Shown: piece after piece, positions 44,963 through 57,219 of the stretch
How the letters are laid out: each line of letters begins with the position of its first letter
How positions within the stretch are numbered: the first letter of the stretch is position 1
Origin: Volvox africanus
Taxonomy: Eukaryota > Chlorophyta > Chlorophyceae > Chlamydomonadales > Volvocaceae
DNA length: 64,000 nt
NCBI GenBank assembly: GCA_030268105.1
Contig: BSDZ01000003.1
Span: 2,232,001-2,296,000, forward strand
Direction of reading: 5' to 3'
Notes under the pieces: generated by a model
The model's database searches: none
Seen by the model: only the letters and a program-made list of their open reading frames with translations
Told to the model about the DNA's origin: nothing
Position numbers and translations under genes: made by a program

Positions 44963-47473
44963 CTGCAGATATATTCCCCCTGTCATGCATTGACACCCAT
45001 ATGTCGCTCTAAGCCACGTCGGCAACAACTGCTGAAATACATCGGCCTTCTGCAATATGGATGGTTGGCCCAGCGTGTGTTTTGTTACATTTATCCGGCG
45101 GCCACTTGATGATGGTCCGAGTAACGATTGAGAACCTTGACATTATTAGAGCCCGGGTGAGAATGAGACCCGTACGACTAAGACAGCCTCATCCGCCAAT
45201 GTAGGATGATTTCAACTAGTGCCGTACCTAACTAGCTAGAGCTAGCTGAGCAGCATCTCAGCCGCATTGCCGTACGTTTCCAACATCATGATTGTTGTGG
45301 ACCACAACACAGCGTGATCTTGGCCAGACATGTCAACCAGGTATTTGCGTCATGCGTCGTCAGTTTTTGCTTCGTACTGCGTCGTCATGCGTCGTCAGTT
45401 TTTGCTTCGTACTTCTTGTTCGTTGTTTCCTAGACAGGATGGTGGGGCGTGTTTTCGTTCAGAGGTACAACTTGTGGCCTGAGCAGTGAACAATAAATGG
45501 ATGCCGTATAGAAGGCATATCTGTGTTGGGTCGTTGGTGCCCACTTCACTGGGCCATATGCCGCATAGGGCATGGCATCGCTTAGCAGGGAGGTGATGGA
45601 TGTCGTTTTCGTATTCGTTTTCGTATTTTCGTATGATGGCAACGGGACAGTGCGTCACCCTTGTACCTAGGATGCATGTGCCGTGCGTTTGCCAGGACCG
45701 TCTTCATGTTCAATATTGCTCAAGTATCTTTACACCGCCAGCATTCATCTTTTCTGGTCTTCCTTTTAGTGGCACTTTATGGCGGGTGTGCGGTGGTGTG
45801 GTGGCGGAGGTGGCGGTCTTAAGAGAAGGTGATGCGGTGGAAATAGTGATTGGAAATAGTGATTGGAAATAGTGATTGGAAAGAGTGATGGGAAAGAGTG
45901 ATTGAAAATAGTGATGGGAAATAGTGATTGAAAATAGTGATGGGAAATAGTGATTGGAAATGGTGATGGGAAATAGTGATTGGAAATAGTGATGGGAAAT
46001 AGTGATTGGAAATGGTTGGACCCCAGACTGCTTGGCAATGAGGGCGGTGACACATGCGGCGGAGAGGAAGCCCTGGTGACGGTGGTGGTGGGGAGAAAAG
46101 GCGGACAGAGGTTTGCTGCTGCAGAGATGGATGATGGACAGTGCACGTGCGGATGACGGGTGGAAGGACTGGTCAGGTGGCATTAGCGGGGTTCACCAGT
46201 GTGCAGGACCGCACTTGTAGCTGGAGGTAAGAGATGGTGTGGCTTTGAGGACGGAGGTGAGCGCGGAGGTGGAGGTATGACTTCACGACAGCAGGCAGGG
46301 GGCAACCTAAGGGGGGGATGGTCATCGGTGCATCAATGTAATCGCTGCATGAACGTCATAAACCAGACTTGAATTGCATGGTTTGATTGTTCTCGTACGC
46401 CTCAGAGCTGCTCTTATCTTTCGCATGCCTCAATGCGCCGCATCTTCCAAATGAGCCGTGTTTGAGGCATTCCGTTACAGTTATCGGTATTTATAACTCC
46501 TCCAACGAACAAATGTCCGCATCCATCATGTAACATCTTTTAACACGCTCAGGGTGTCCAGCAGTCCGTACGGAATGTTATATCACGCTGTTATATCACC
46601 TTCTCTGCACTTTCCTCAATAATAATTATCATAATTTCAGATGTCATTACATCAGATGTTATTTATTGGAAATAGCGGGTCCCACCATCGGGGTCCGTCC
46701 ATGATGGGAAAAAGACGATCGTATGGAATCAGCACCGAGACGTGGAGGGCGCACGTTCGGGGTGTCCACGCCATCTACATCCGTCCCCCCTTGAAAGGCC
46801 AACCCTGGCTGCCGGCACCCGGCAGCCAACGCATCCGCTACCCCGACTTCACACCCCGACTTATGCTCAAGCTTAAGATACGTGAACTTCTTTCTCTGAT
46901 GGCGCACGAGCGGTCTCTGGGATCATGCAAAGGTGCTCGACGCCGTGTGAAATTTTGGGATTCTCTTTCCAGCCTCCCATTCCGCATACAAAGTTGAGAA
47001 TTTAGTTGTCAGATTGCAACTCAGCGTAGTTGGGTTACGCCATTCCCGTTGCTCCTGACCGCCTGCGAGCTGCCATTTATTCGTTTAAGCGGTGCAGTTC
47101 CACACCGACAAATTCAGATGTTCGCAAAACCTGCATGCTGAGGCATTTCGAGCACAATCCTGCCTTACGAATGTCATTGAGGTTGCTTCATCATTGACGC
47201 AATGTGGGTACTTCAAAGAGACGCAGCCGTACGATACTTGAGGAGTTGGACCGAAGTGCTTTTTCACCACTTTTAGCAGCAAATTACGCACGTTGTGTTT
47301 CTCAATTTACTTGATCAATACATAACGGTATTTACACACGAATCCCAAACAAGCTTTCCTTACATCCGCCGTTGAGGCTTGGAACTTCGACAGCTCTATC
47401 CTGGACGCACCAAACGCAACACTTGAGTCTTCTTTAGTATAGGAACAGTAATTACAGCATCCATAACTCCAAA
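44963..47473. other. Spacer G (short alpha type), 2511 bp
   Basis: Two TGCGTCGTCA units and the alpha base markers (GAGACCC, CAGGTATT, GGCATGGCATCGC), AATAAA 45492-45497, minisatellite 45839-46019, bidirectional ORF segment 46641-46997. It is 26 bp shorter than the other alpha spacers because two minisatellite copies are missing. Confidence 0.7.
45839..46019 (+). repeat. 13 bp minisatellite, 13 copies plus partial
   Basis: The shortest complete array in the window. Variant order resembles spacer A with two copies removed. Confidence 0.95.
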
Positions 47474-50400
47474 ATGCAGCAGCATAACTCCGACCCAACG
47501 ATGGTCACGAGCACACAGACTTTTGTGCCTGCGGCACACGTCACATGCCCTCAACCTGCGGGGCCTTCCTGGATCCCAGAAACAACTGACGAAAGTGCGG
47601 CGTGCGGGTCATGGCCTCAGTCGACTGAGGTCGTACCGGCAAATTTGCCGGCAAACAAGATGTCCTTCACGTGGGTTATCCGTGCACGTGAGGATAACTG
47701 CAGTAGGGATAAGGTTACGACAAACAATAACATGAGTGTCAGCAGCGGCGGAGGAAACTTCGGACTCGATCTCGGTGCCACGCCGTTGCGTGACGGCTTC
47801 CGGCAAGTGGTGGATGACACCAAGGAGAAGCTTATGACAGTGCGCAAGGTGTGTGAGGGTATATGTGCGTATACGTGGTGTGCTCTGTTTTAGGGCTGAC
47901 CTTGGAACGACGGAGACTCACATTTTGTTTCTGTTTTGTTTCCTGCACCTGCGTTCTCTCGCACAGGTTACTGCACAAGCATTCTCAAAGGGACGATGGT
48001 TTCGATCATGGAATTTTCTGAAGCTCCAGGCTCAAGACAAGGAGCAGGTCCACCTACCAGCGTCCGCGAAGTTGCTGCAGCCCTCTTCGGCACTGGCCAA
48101 CCGCAAGGAGTGCTTCACAGCGACGGCGGTAGTGGTGAGTTCTGATTGTCGTTGGTAGATATAGTAATTGGAGTTTAGGACCGTTTGGTGCTTCACTTTA
48201 TAATGGACACGGAGCGTCGCACGGCTTGTAGGCAGGGGGCTGTGCCCATCATACCTAACATGCAACAGGGGCGTGGTGTGGGTGGCGTGTTGCAGCGTGG
48301 ACTACGGCCACTATGGCATGACGTCCGCAGCTTCTTTTGGTTACAACTGACTTTGACTACAAACGATAGTCGCAGTTTATATATGGCGAACGATAGTCGT
48401 GGTTTGTAGGCTTTTGAAGGCTCGCGGCAGCCCAAACCCTAATGCAAGCCGTGGGAGATGATGTCACCTGCACATTGACTTGATGAGCCTGACTTTGTCT
48501 GCATGTTCAAGATCGATCGTGCATGCATCCTTTCTGTACATCATGCTTTGCGTGCTATCCCATCCGACGTCTTGCAGCTGGTGGACTGTGCTCAAGAGTC
48601 AGCGGAGAATAATGGAGATGTACAGCAGCGTGATGCTGCTGCAGCTGAGCTGCAGGCGGCCGTGGTGGAGGAGGAGAAGCGGCGTGAGGCCGCTGAGGCT
48701 GCCGCAGCTGAGCTGCGGGCGGCAGTAGGAGAGGCGGAGAAGCGGCGTGAGGATGCTGAGGCTGCTGCAGCTGAGCTGCAGGCGGCCGTGGTGGAGGAGG
48801 AGAAGCGGCGTGAGACCGCTGAGGCTGCCGCAGCTGGTCTGCAGGCGACCGTGGTGGAGGAGGAGAAGCGGCGTGAGGCCGCTGAGGCTGCCGCAGCTGA
48901 GCTGCGGGCGGCATTAGGAGATGCGGAGAAGCGGCGTGAGGCCGCTGAGGCTGGTGCAGCTACGCTGCAGGCGGCCGTGGTGGAGGAGGAGAAGCGGCGT
49001 GAGACCGCTGAGGCTGCCGCAGCTGAGCTGCAGGCGGCCGTGGTGGAGGAGGAGAAGCGGCGTGAGGCCGCTGAGGCTGCCGCAGCTGGTCTGCAGGCGA
49101 CCGTGGTGGAGGAGGAGAAGCGGCGTGAGGCCGCTGAGGCTGCCGCAGCTGGTCTGCAGGCGACCGTGGTGGAGGAGGAGAAGCGGCGTGAGACCGCTGA
49201 GGCTGCCGCAGCTGAGCTGCGGGCGGCAGTAGGAGAGGCGGAGAAGCGGCGTGAGGCCGCTGAGGCTGCCGCAGCTGAGCTGCAGGCGGCCGTGGTGGAG
49301 GAGGAGAAGCGGCGTGAGGCCGCTGAGGCTGCCGCAGCTGGTCTGCAGGCGACCGTGGTGGAGGAGGAGAAGCGGCGTGAGACCGCTGAGGCTGCCGCAG
49401 CTGAGCTGCGGGCGGCAGTAGGAGAGGCGGAGAAGCGGCGTGAGGCCGCTGAGGCTGCCGCAGCTGAGCTGCAGGCGGCCGTGGTGGAGGAGGAGAAGCG
49501 GCGTGAGACCGCTGAGGCTGCCGCAGCTGAGCTGCAGGCGGCCGTGGTGGAGGAGGAGAAGCGGCGTGAGGCCGCTGAGGCTGCCGCAGCTGGTCTGCAG
49601 GCGACCGTGGTGGAGGAGGAGAAGCGGCGTGAGGCCGCTGAGGCTGCCGCAGCTGGTCTGCAGGCGACCGTGGTGGAGGAGGAGAAGCGGCGTGAGACCG
49701 CTGAGGCTGCCGCAGCTGAGCTGCGGGCGGCAGTAGGAGAGGCGGAGAAGCGGCGTGAGGCCGCTGAGGCTGCCGCAGCTGAGCTGCAGGCGGCCGTGGT
49801 GGAGGAGGAGAAGCGGCGTGAGGCCGCTGAGGCTGCCGCAGCTGGTCTGCAGGCGACCGTGGTGGAGGAGGAGAAGCGGCGTGAGGCCGCTGAGGCTGCC
49901 GCAGCTGGTCTGCAGGCGACCGTGGTGGAGGAGGAGAAGCGGCGTGAGGCCGCTGAGGCTGCCGCAGCTGAGCTGCGGGCGGCAGTAGGAGAGGCGGAGA
50001 AGCGGCATGAGGCCGCTGAGGCTGCCGCAGCTGGGCTGCAGGCGGCCGTGGTGGAGGAGGAGAAGCGGCGTGAGGCCGCTGAGGCTGCCGCAGCTGGTCT
50101 GCAGGCGACCGTGGTGGAGGAGGAGAAGCGGCGTGAGGCCGCTGAGGCTGCCGCAGCTGGTCTGCAGGCGACCGTGGTGGAGGAGGAGAAGCGGCGTGAG
50201 GCCGCTGAGGCTGCCGCAGCTGAGCTGCGGGCGGCAGTAGGAGAGGCGGAGAAGCGGCATGAGGCCGCTGAGGCTGCCGCAGCTGGGCTGCAGGCGGCCG
50301 TGGTGGAGGAGGAGAAGCGGCGTGAGGCCGCTGAGGCTGCCGCAGCTGCGCTGCAGGCGGCCGTGGTGGAGGAGGAGAAGCGGCGTAAGGCCGCTGAGGC

Positions 50401-51438
50401 GACCATAGTTCAGCTTCGTGCGATGGTGGTGAAGATGGAAGAGCAGGTACGGCAGGGTTCAGATTGCAAACGCCACCTATGCAACATCTCTGCCGTACAT
50501 CGTTTAATGTTTGATTATTTAAATCGCATGTGTAGAGGCAAGGCTCAGGTTGCCAAAGGATGGTGCACTATGGAGATAGGGTGTTCCTGTGTGCTTTAGT
50601 CGTGTCATATGTCATGTTCCCTGACTGACGGATATCTTGTGGCCGCTTCCGCCCGGCCTTTGCCGTCATTTGCTCTCTCGTTTTCTTCACTCTACCCCGC
50701 GCATATTGACCCTTCTCCCATGACTACACGCCCTTGCAGGTGCGCTGCAGCAACGAGCAGATTACGAAGTGTAGCGCCCTTCAAGAACGATTTGCTAACG
50801 TCCAGAAGTCGATGAAGCTGTACCGCTTCCAGTCACGAAGGCTGAAGCGGCTGTTGAAAGAGGTGAGGATGGTGCGGCCCAAGGGGGGGGGGCATAGGGT
50901 AGAGGTGCGATGCTGCATGGTGCCTGCGTGGCTGTCTGTTTGCATACCGGGGGTTTTGGTGAGGCCATGGGCGGGGGCCATGTGTATCCGAATCCGTTGT
51001 TATTATTTACGAGCTCCCCTCCCTTTCCCTCACAAACAAACGCACATGCAGGCACACGGCCAGGCGCTGGACGCTGTGGACGACATCTTCCTCAATGACG
51101 AGGATGACGTGCACATGGCGGAGCGGATGATCAGATATGAGCAGCCCGTGCAGGCCGAAACTGTTTCAGCAGCCTTGGAGCCGCCTGCGATTGCCCCGGC
51201 AGCGACAACACAGCCCCCCACTCCCACGAAGCTAGAGGAGCGGCTTACTTACTCCAGCTGTAAGTCCAGGAACAGCCAGTCCACGGCGGTTTCTACTCCT
51301 TGCAGTTGGGGGATTCGGGACACGTTTGTGGAGGTGTTCGGGTCGCGGTTATGTGGCCAGGCCTCTATCGCAGCCCCGTCTACGTCTGTTTTTGCGAAGC
51401 TTCTAGAGGCTGCCGCGGGGCAGCCAAGTTACCGCTGA
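47474..51438 (+). CDS. Copy H (L type, exon 1 deletion): long-helix repeat protein, 973 aa
   Basis: Exons 47474-47848, 47967-48134, 48578-50446, 50740-50862 and 51052-51438. This is the only copy with a different N-terminal exon: 12 bp are missing after 47671, which removes residues KVKT from the stretch SFTKVKTWVIR without changing frame. The lost piece is bounded by ACG on both sides, as expected for a small slippage deletion. The helix exon reads the same as in copies B and D. Confidence 0.65.
48632..50446 (+). repeat. 63 bp coding repeats, copy H (27 full rows)
   Basis: Row order identical to copies B and D. Confidence 0.95.
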
Positions 51439-53998
51439 CTGCAGATATATTCCCCCTGTCATGCATTGACACCCATATGTCGCTCTAAGCCACGTCGGCA
51501 ACAACTGCTGAAATACATCGGCCTTCTGCAATATGGATGGTTGGCCCAGCGTGTGTTTTGTTACATTTATCCGGCGGCCACTTGATGATGGTCCGAGTAA
51601 CGATTGAGAACCTTGACATTATTAGAGCCCGGGTGAGAATGAGACTCGTACGACTAAGACAGCCTCATCCGCCAATGTAGGATGATTTCAACTAGTGCCG
51701 TACCTAACTAGCTAGAGCTAGCTGAGCAGCATCTCAGCCGCATTGCCGTACGTTTCCAACATCATGATTGTTGTGGACCACAACACAGCGTGATCTTGGC
51801 CAGACATGTCAACCAGATATTTGCGTCATGCGTCGTCAGTTTTTGCTTCGTACTGCGTCGTCATGCGTCGTCATGCGTCGTCAGTTTTTGCTTCGTACTT
51901 CTTGTTCGTTGTTTCCTAGACAGGATGGTGGGGCGTGTTTTCGTTCAGAGGTACAACTTGTGGCCTGAGCAGTGAACAATAAATGGATGCCGTATAGAAG
52001 GCATATCTGTGTTGGGTCGTTGGTGCCCACTTCACTGGGCCATATGCCGCATAGGGCATGGCGTCGCTTAGCAGGGAGGTGATGGATGTCGTTTTCGTAT
52101 TCGTTTTCGTATTTTCGTATGATGGCAACGGGACAGTGCGTCACCCTTGTACCTAGGATGCATGTGCCGTGCGTTTGCCAGGACCGTCTTCATGTTCAAT
52201 ATTGCTCAAGTATCTTTACACCGCCAGCATTCATCTTTTCTGGTCTTCCTTTTAGTGGCACTTTATGGCGGGTGTGCGGTGGTGTGGTGGCGGAGGTGGC
52301 GGTCTTAAGAGAAGGTGATGCGGTGGAAATAGTGATTGGAAATAGTGATTGGAAATAGTGATTGGAAATAGTGATTGGAAATAGTGATTGGAAATAGTGA
52401 TGGGAAAGAGTGATGGGAAATAGTGATGGGAAATAGTGATGGGAAATAGTGATTGAAAATAGTGATGGGAAATAGTGATTGGAAATGGTGATGGGAAATA
52501 GTGATTGGAAATAGTGATGGGAAATAGTGATTGGAAATGGTTGGACCCCAGACTGCTTGGCAATGAGGGCGGTGACACATGCGGCGGAGAGGAAGCCCTG
52601 GTGACGGTGGTGGTGGGGAGAAAAGGCGGACAGAGGTTTGCTGCTGCAGAGATGGATGATGGACAGTGCACGTGCGGATGACGGGTGGAAGGACTGGTCA
52701 GGTGGCATTAGCGGGGTTCACCAGTGTGCAGGACCGCACTTGTAGCTGGAGGTAAGAGATGGTGTGGCTTTGAGGACGGAGGTGAGCGCGGAGGTGGAGG
52801 TATGACTTCACGACAGCAGGCAGGGGGCAACCTAAGGGGGGGATGGTCATCGGTGCATCAATGTAATCGCTGCATGAACGTCATAAACCAGACTTGAATT
52901 GCATGGTTTGATTGTTCTCGTACGCCTCAGAGCTGCTCTTATCTTTCGCATGCCTCAATGCGCCGCATCTTCCAAATGAGCCGTGTTTGAGGCATTCCGT
53001 TACAGTTATCGGTATTTATAACTCCTCCAACGAACAAATGTCCGCATCCATCATGTAACATCTTTTAACACGCTCAGGGTGTCCAGCAGTCCGTACGGAA
53101 TGTTATATCACGCTGTTATATCACCTTCTCTGCACTTTCCTCAATAATAATTATCATAATTTCAGATGTCATTACATCAGATGTTATTTATTGGAAATAG
53201 CGGGTCCCACCATCGGGGTCCGTCCATGATGGGAAAAAGACGATCGTATGGAATCAGCACCGAGACGTGGAGGGCGCACGTTCGGGGTGTCCACGCCATC
53301 TACATCCGTCCCCCCTTGAAAGGCCAACCCTGGCTGCCGGCACCCGGCAGCCAACGCATCCGCTACCCCGACTTCACACCCCGACTTATGCTCAAGCTTA
53401 AGATACGTGAACTTCTTTCTCTGATGGCGCACGAGCGGTCTCTGGGATCATGCAAAGGTGCTCGACGCCGTGTGAAATTTTGGGATTCTCTTTCCAGCCT
53501 CCCATTCCGCATACAAAGTTGAGAATTTAGTTGTCAGATTGCAACTCAGCGTAGTTGGGTTACGCCATTCCCGTTGCTCCTGACCGCCTGCGAGCTGCCA
53601 TTTATTCGTTTAAGCGGTGCAGTTCCACACCGACAAATTCAGATGTTCGCAAAACCTGCATGCTGAGGCATTTCGAGCACAATCCTGCCTTACGAATGTC
53701 ATTGAGGTTGCTTCATCATTGACGCAATGTGGGTACTTCAAAGAGACGCAGCCGTACGATACTTGAGGAGTTGGACCGAAGTGCTTTTTCACCACTTTTA
53801 GCAGCAAATTACGCACGTTGTGTTTCTCAATTTACTTGATCAATACATAACGGTATTTACACACGAATCCCAAACAAGCTTTCCTTACATCCGCCGTTGA
53901 GGCTTGGAACTTCGACAGCTCTATCCTGGACGCACCAAACGCAACACTTGAGTCTTCTTTAGTATAGGAACAGTAATTACAGCATCCATAACTCCAAA
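51439..53998. other. Spacer H (beta type), 2560 bp
   Basis: Three TGCGTCGTCA units, AATAAA 51978-51983, minisatellite 52325-52544, bidirectional ORF segment 53166-53522. As after copies B and D, an L gene is followed by a beta spacer. Confidence 0.7.
52325..52544 (+). repeat. 13 bp minisatellite, 16 copies plus partial
   Basis: Beta-type length. The second 18 kb block starts at its right end. Confidence 0.95.
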
Positions 53999-56900
53999 AT
54001 GCAGCAGCATAACTCCGACCCAACGATGGTCACGAGCACACAGACTTTTGTGCCTGCGGCACACGTCACATGCCCTCAACCTGCGGGGCCTTCCTGGATC
54101 CCAGAAACAACTGACGAAAGTGCGGCGTGCGGGTCATGGCCTCAGTCGACTGAGGTCGTACCGGCAAATTTGCCGGCAAACAAGATGTCCTTCACGAAGG
54201 TGAAGACGTGGGTTATCCGTGCACGTGAGGATAACTGCAGTAGGGATAAGGTTACGACAAACAATAACATGAGTGTCAGCAGCGGCGGAGGAAACTTCGG
54301 ACTCGATCTCGGTGCCACGCCGTTGCGTGACGGCTTCCGGCAAGTGGTGGATGACACCAAGGAGAAGCTTATGACAGTGCGCAAGGTGTGTGAGGGTATA
54401 TGTGCGTATACGTGGTGTGCTCTGTTTTAGGGCTGACCTTGGAACGACGGAGACTCACATTTTGTTTCTGTTTTGTTTCCTGCACCTGCGTTCTCTCGCA
54501 CAGGTTACTGCACAAGCATTCTCAAAGGGACGATGGTTTCGATCATGGAATTTTCTGAAGCTCCAGGCTCAAGACAAGGAGCAGGTCCACCTACCAGCGT
54601 CCGCGAAGTTGCTGCAGCCCTCTTCGGCACTGGCCAACCGCAAGGAGTGCTTCACAGCGACGGCGGTAGTGGTGAGTTCTGATTGTCGTTGGTAGATATA
54701 GTAATTGGAGTTTAGGACCGTTTGGTGCTTCACTTTATAATGGACACGGAGCGTCGCACGGCTTGTAGGCAGGGGGCTGTGCCCATCATACCTAACATGC
54801 AACAGGGGCGTGGTGTGGGTGGCGTGTTGCAGCGTGGACTACGGCCACTATGGCATGACGTCCGCAGCTTCTTTTGGTTACAACTGACTTTGACTACAAA
54901 CGATAGTCGCAGTTTATATATGGCGAACGATAGTCGTGGTTTGTAGGCTTTTGAAGGCTCGCGGCAGCCCAAACCCTAATGCAAGCCGTGGGAGATGATG
55001 TCACCTGCACATTGACTTGATGAGCCTGACTTTGTCTGCATGTTCAAGATCGATCGTGCATGCATCCTTTCTGTACATCATGCTTTGCGTGCTATCCCAT
55101 CCGACGTCTTGCAGCTGGTGGACTGTGCTCAAGAGTCAGCGGAGAATAATGGAGATGTACAGCAGCGTGATGCTGCTGCAGCTGAGCTGCGGGCGGTCGT
55201 GGTGGAGGAGGAGAAGCGGCGTGAGGCCGCTGAGGCTGCCGCAGCTGAGCTGCGGGCGGCAGTAGGAGAGGCGGAGAAGCGGCGTGAGGATGCTGAGGCT
55301 GCTGCAGCTGAGCTGCAGGCGGCCGTGGTGGAGGAGGAGAAGCGGCGTGAGACCGCTGAGGCTGCCGCAGCTGCGCTGCGGGCGGCAGTAGAAGAGGCGG
55401 AGAAGCGGCGTGAGGCCGCTGAGGCTGGTGCAGCTATGCTGCAGGCGGCCGTGGTGGAGGAGGAGAAGCGGCGTGAGGATGCTGAGGCTGCTGCAGCTGA
55501 GCTGCAGGCGGCCGTGGTGGAGGAGGAGAAGCGGCGTGAGACCGCTGAGGCTGGTGCAGCTATGCTGCAGGCGGCCGTGGTGGAGGAGGAGAAGCGGCGT
55601 GAGGATGCTGAGGCTGCTGCAGCTGAGCTGCGGGCGGCCGTGGTGGAGGAGGAGAAGCGGCGTGAGGCCGCTGAGGCTGCCGCAGCTGAGCTGCGGGCGG
55701 CATTAGGAGATGCGGAGAAGCGGCGTGAGGCCGCTGAGGCTGGTGCAGCTATGCTGCAGGCGGCCGTGGTGGAGGAGGAGAAGCGGCGTGAGACCGCTGA
55801 GGCTGCCGCAGCTGAGCTGCAGGCGGCCGTGGTGGAGGAGGAGAAGCGGCGTGAGGCCGCTGAGGCTGCCGCAGCTGGTCTGCAGGCGACCGTGGTGGAG
55901 GAGGAGAAGCGGCGTGAGGCCGCTGAGGCTGCCGCAGCTGGTCTGCAGGCGACCGTGGTGGAGGAGGAGAAGCGGCGTGAGGCCGCTGAGGCTGCCGCAG
56001 CTGAGCTGCGGGCGGCAGTAGGAGAGGCGGAGAAGCGGCATGAGGCCGCTGAGGCTGCCGCAGCTGGGCTGCAGGCGGCCGTGGTGGAGGAGGAGAAGCG
56101 GCGTGAGGCCGCTGAGGCTGCCGCAGCTGCGCTGCAGGCGGCCGTGGTGGAGGAGGAGAAGCGGCGTAAGGCCGCTGAGGCGACCATAGTTCAGCTTCGT
56201 GCGATGGTGGTGAAGATGGAAGAGCAGGTACGGCAGGGTTCAGATTGCAAACGCCACCTATGCAACATCTCTGCCGTACATCGTTTAATGTTTGATTATT
56301 TAAATCGCATGTGTAGAGGCAAGGCTCAGGTTGCCAAAGGATGGTGCACTATGGAGATAGGGTGTTCCTGTGTGCTTTAGTCGTGTCATATGTCATGTTC
56401 CCTGACTGACGGATATCTTGTGGCCGCTTCCGCCCGGCCTTTGCCGTCATTTGCTCTCTCGTTTTCTTCACTCTACCCCGCGCATATTGACCCTTCTCCC
56501 ATGACTACACGCCCTTGCAGGTGCGCTGCAGCAACGAGCAGATTACGAAGTGTAGCGCCCTTCAAGAACGATTTGCTAACGTCCAGAAGTCGATGAAGCT
56601 GTACCGCTTCCAGTCACGAAGGCTGAAGCGGCTGTTGAAAGAGGTGAGGATGGTGCGGCCCAAGGGGGGGGGGCATAGGGTAGAGGTGCGATGCTGCATG
56701 GTGCCTGCGTGGCTGTCTGTTTGCATACCGGGGGTTTTGGTGAGGCCATGGGCGGGGGCCATGTGTATCCGAATCCGTTGTTATTATTTACGAGCTCCCC
56801 TCCCTTTCCCTCACAAACAAACGCACATGCAGGCACACGGCCAGGCGCTGGACGCTGTGGACGACATCTTCCTCAATGACGAGGATGACGTGCACATGGC

Positions 56901-57219
56901 GGAGCGGATGATCAGATATGAGCAGCCCGTGCAGGCCGAAACTGTTTCAGCAGCCTTGGAGCCGCCTGCGATTGCCCCGGCAGCGACAACACAGCCCCCC
57001 ACTCCCACGAAGCTAGAGGAGCGGCTTACTTACTCCAGCTGTAAGTCCAGGAACAGCCAGTCCACGGCGGTTTCTACTCCTTGCAGTTGGGGGATTCGGG
57101 ACACGTTTGTGGAGGTGTTCGGGTCGCGGTTATGTGGCCAGGCCTCTATCGCAGCCCCGTCTACGTCTGTTTTTGCGAAGCTTCTAGAGGCTGCCGCGGG
57201 GCAGCCAAGTTACCGCTGA
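53999..57219 (+). CDS. Copy I (S type): long-helix repeat protein, 725 aa
   Basis: Exons 53999-54385, 54504-54671, 55115-56227, 56521-56643 and 56833-57219. Same predicted protein and same GGG codon in the class 8 row as copy F, its counterpart 18,005 bp upstream. Exon 1 is full length, unlike the preceding copy H, so the 12 bp deletion has not spread into this unit. Confidence 0.65.
55169..56227 (+). repeat. 63 bp coding repeats, copy I (15 full rows)
   Basis: Row order as in copy F. Confidence 0.95.

Larger units (their letters stand above)
34540..52544 (+). repeat. Three-gene block F-G-H (18,005 bp)
   Basis: Contains S, S and L genes with gamma, short-alpha and beta spacers. From 52545 to the window end the sequence restarts as a second copy of this block: gene F is matched by I and gene G by J, including a silent marker base. 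Confidence 0.85.
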
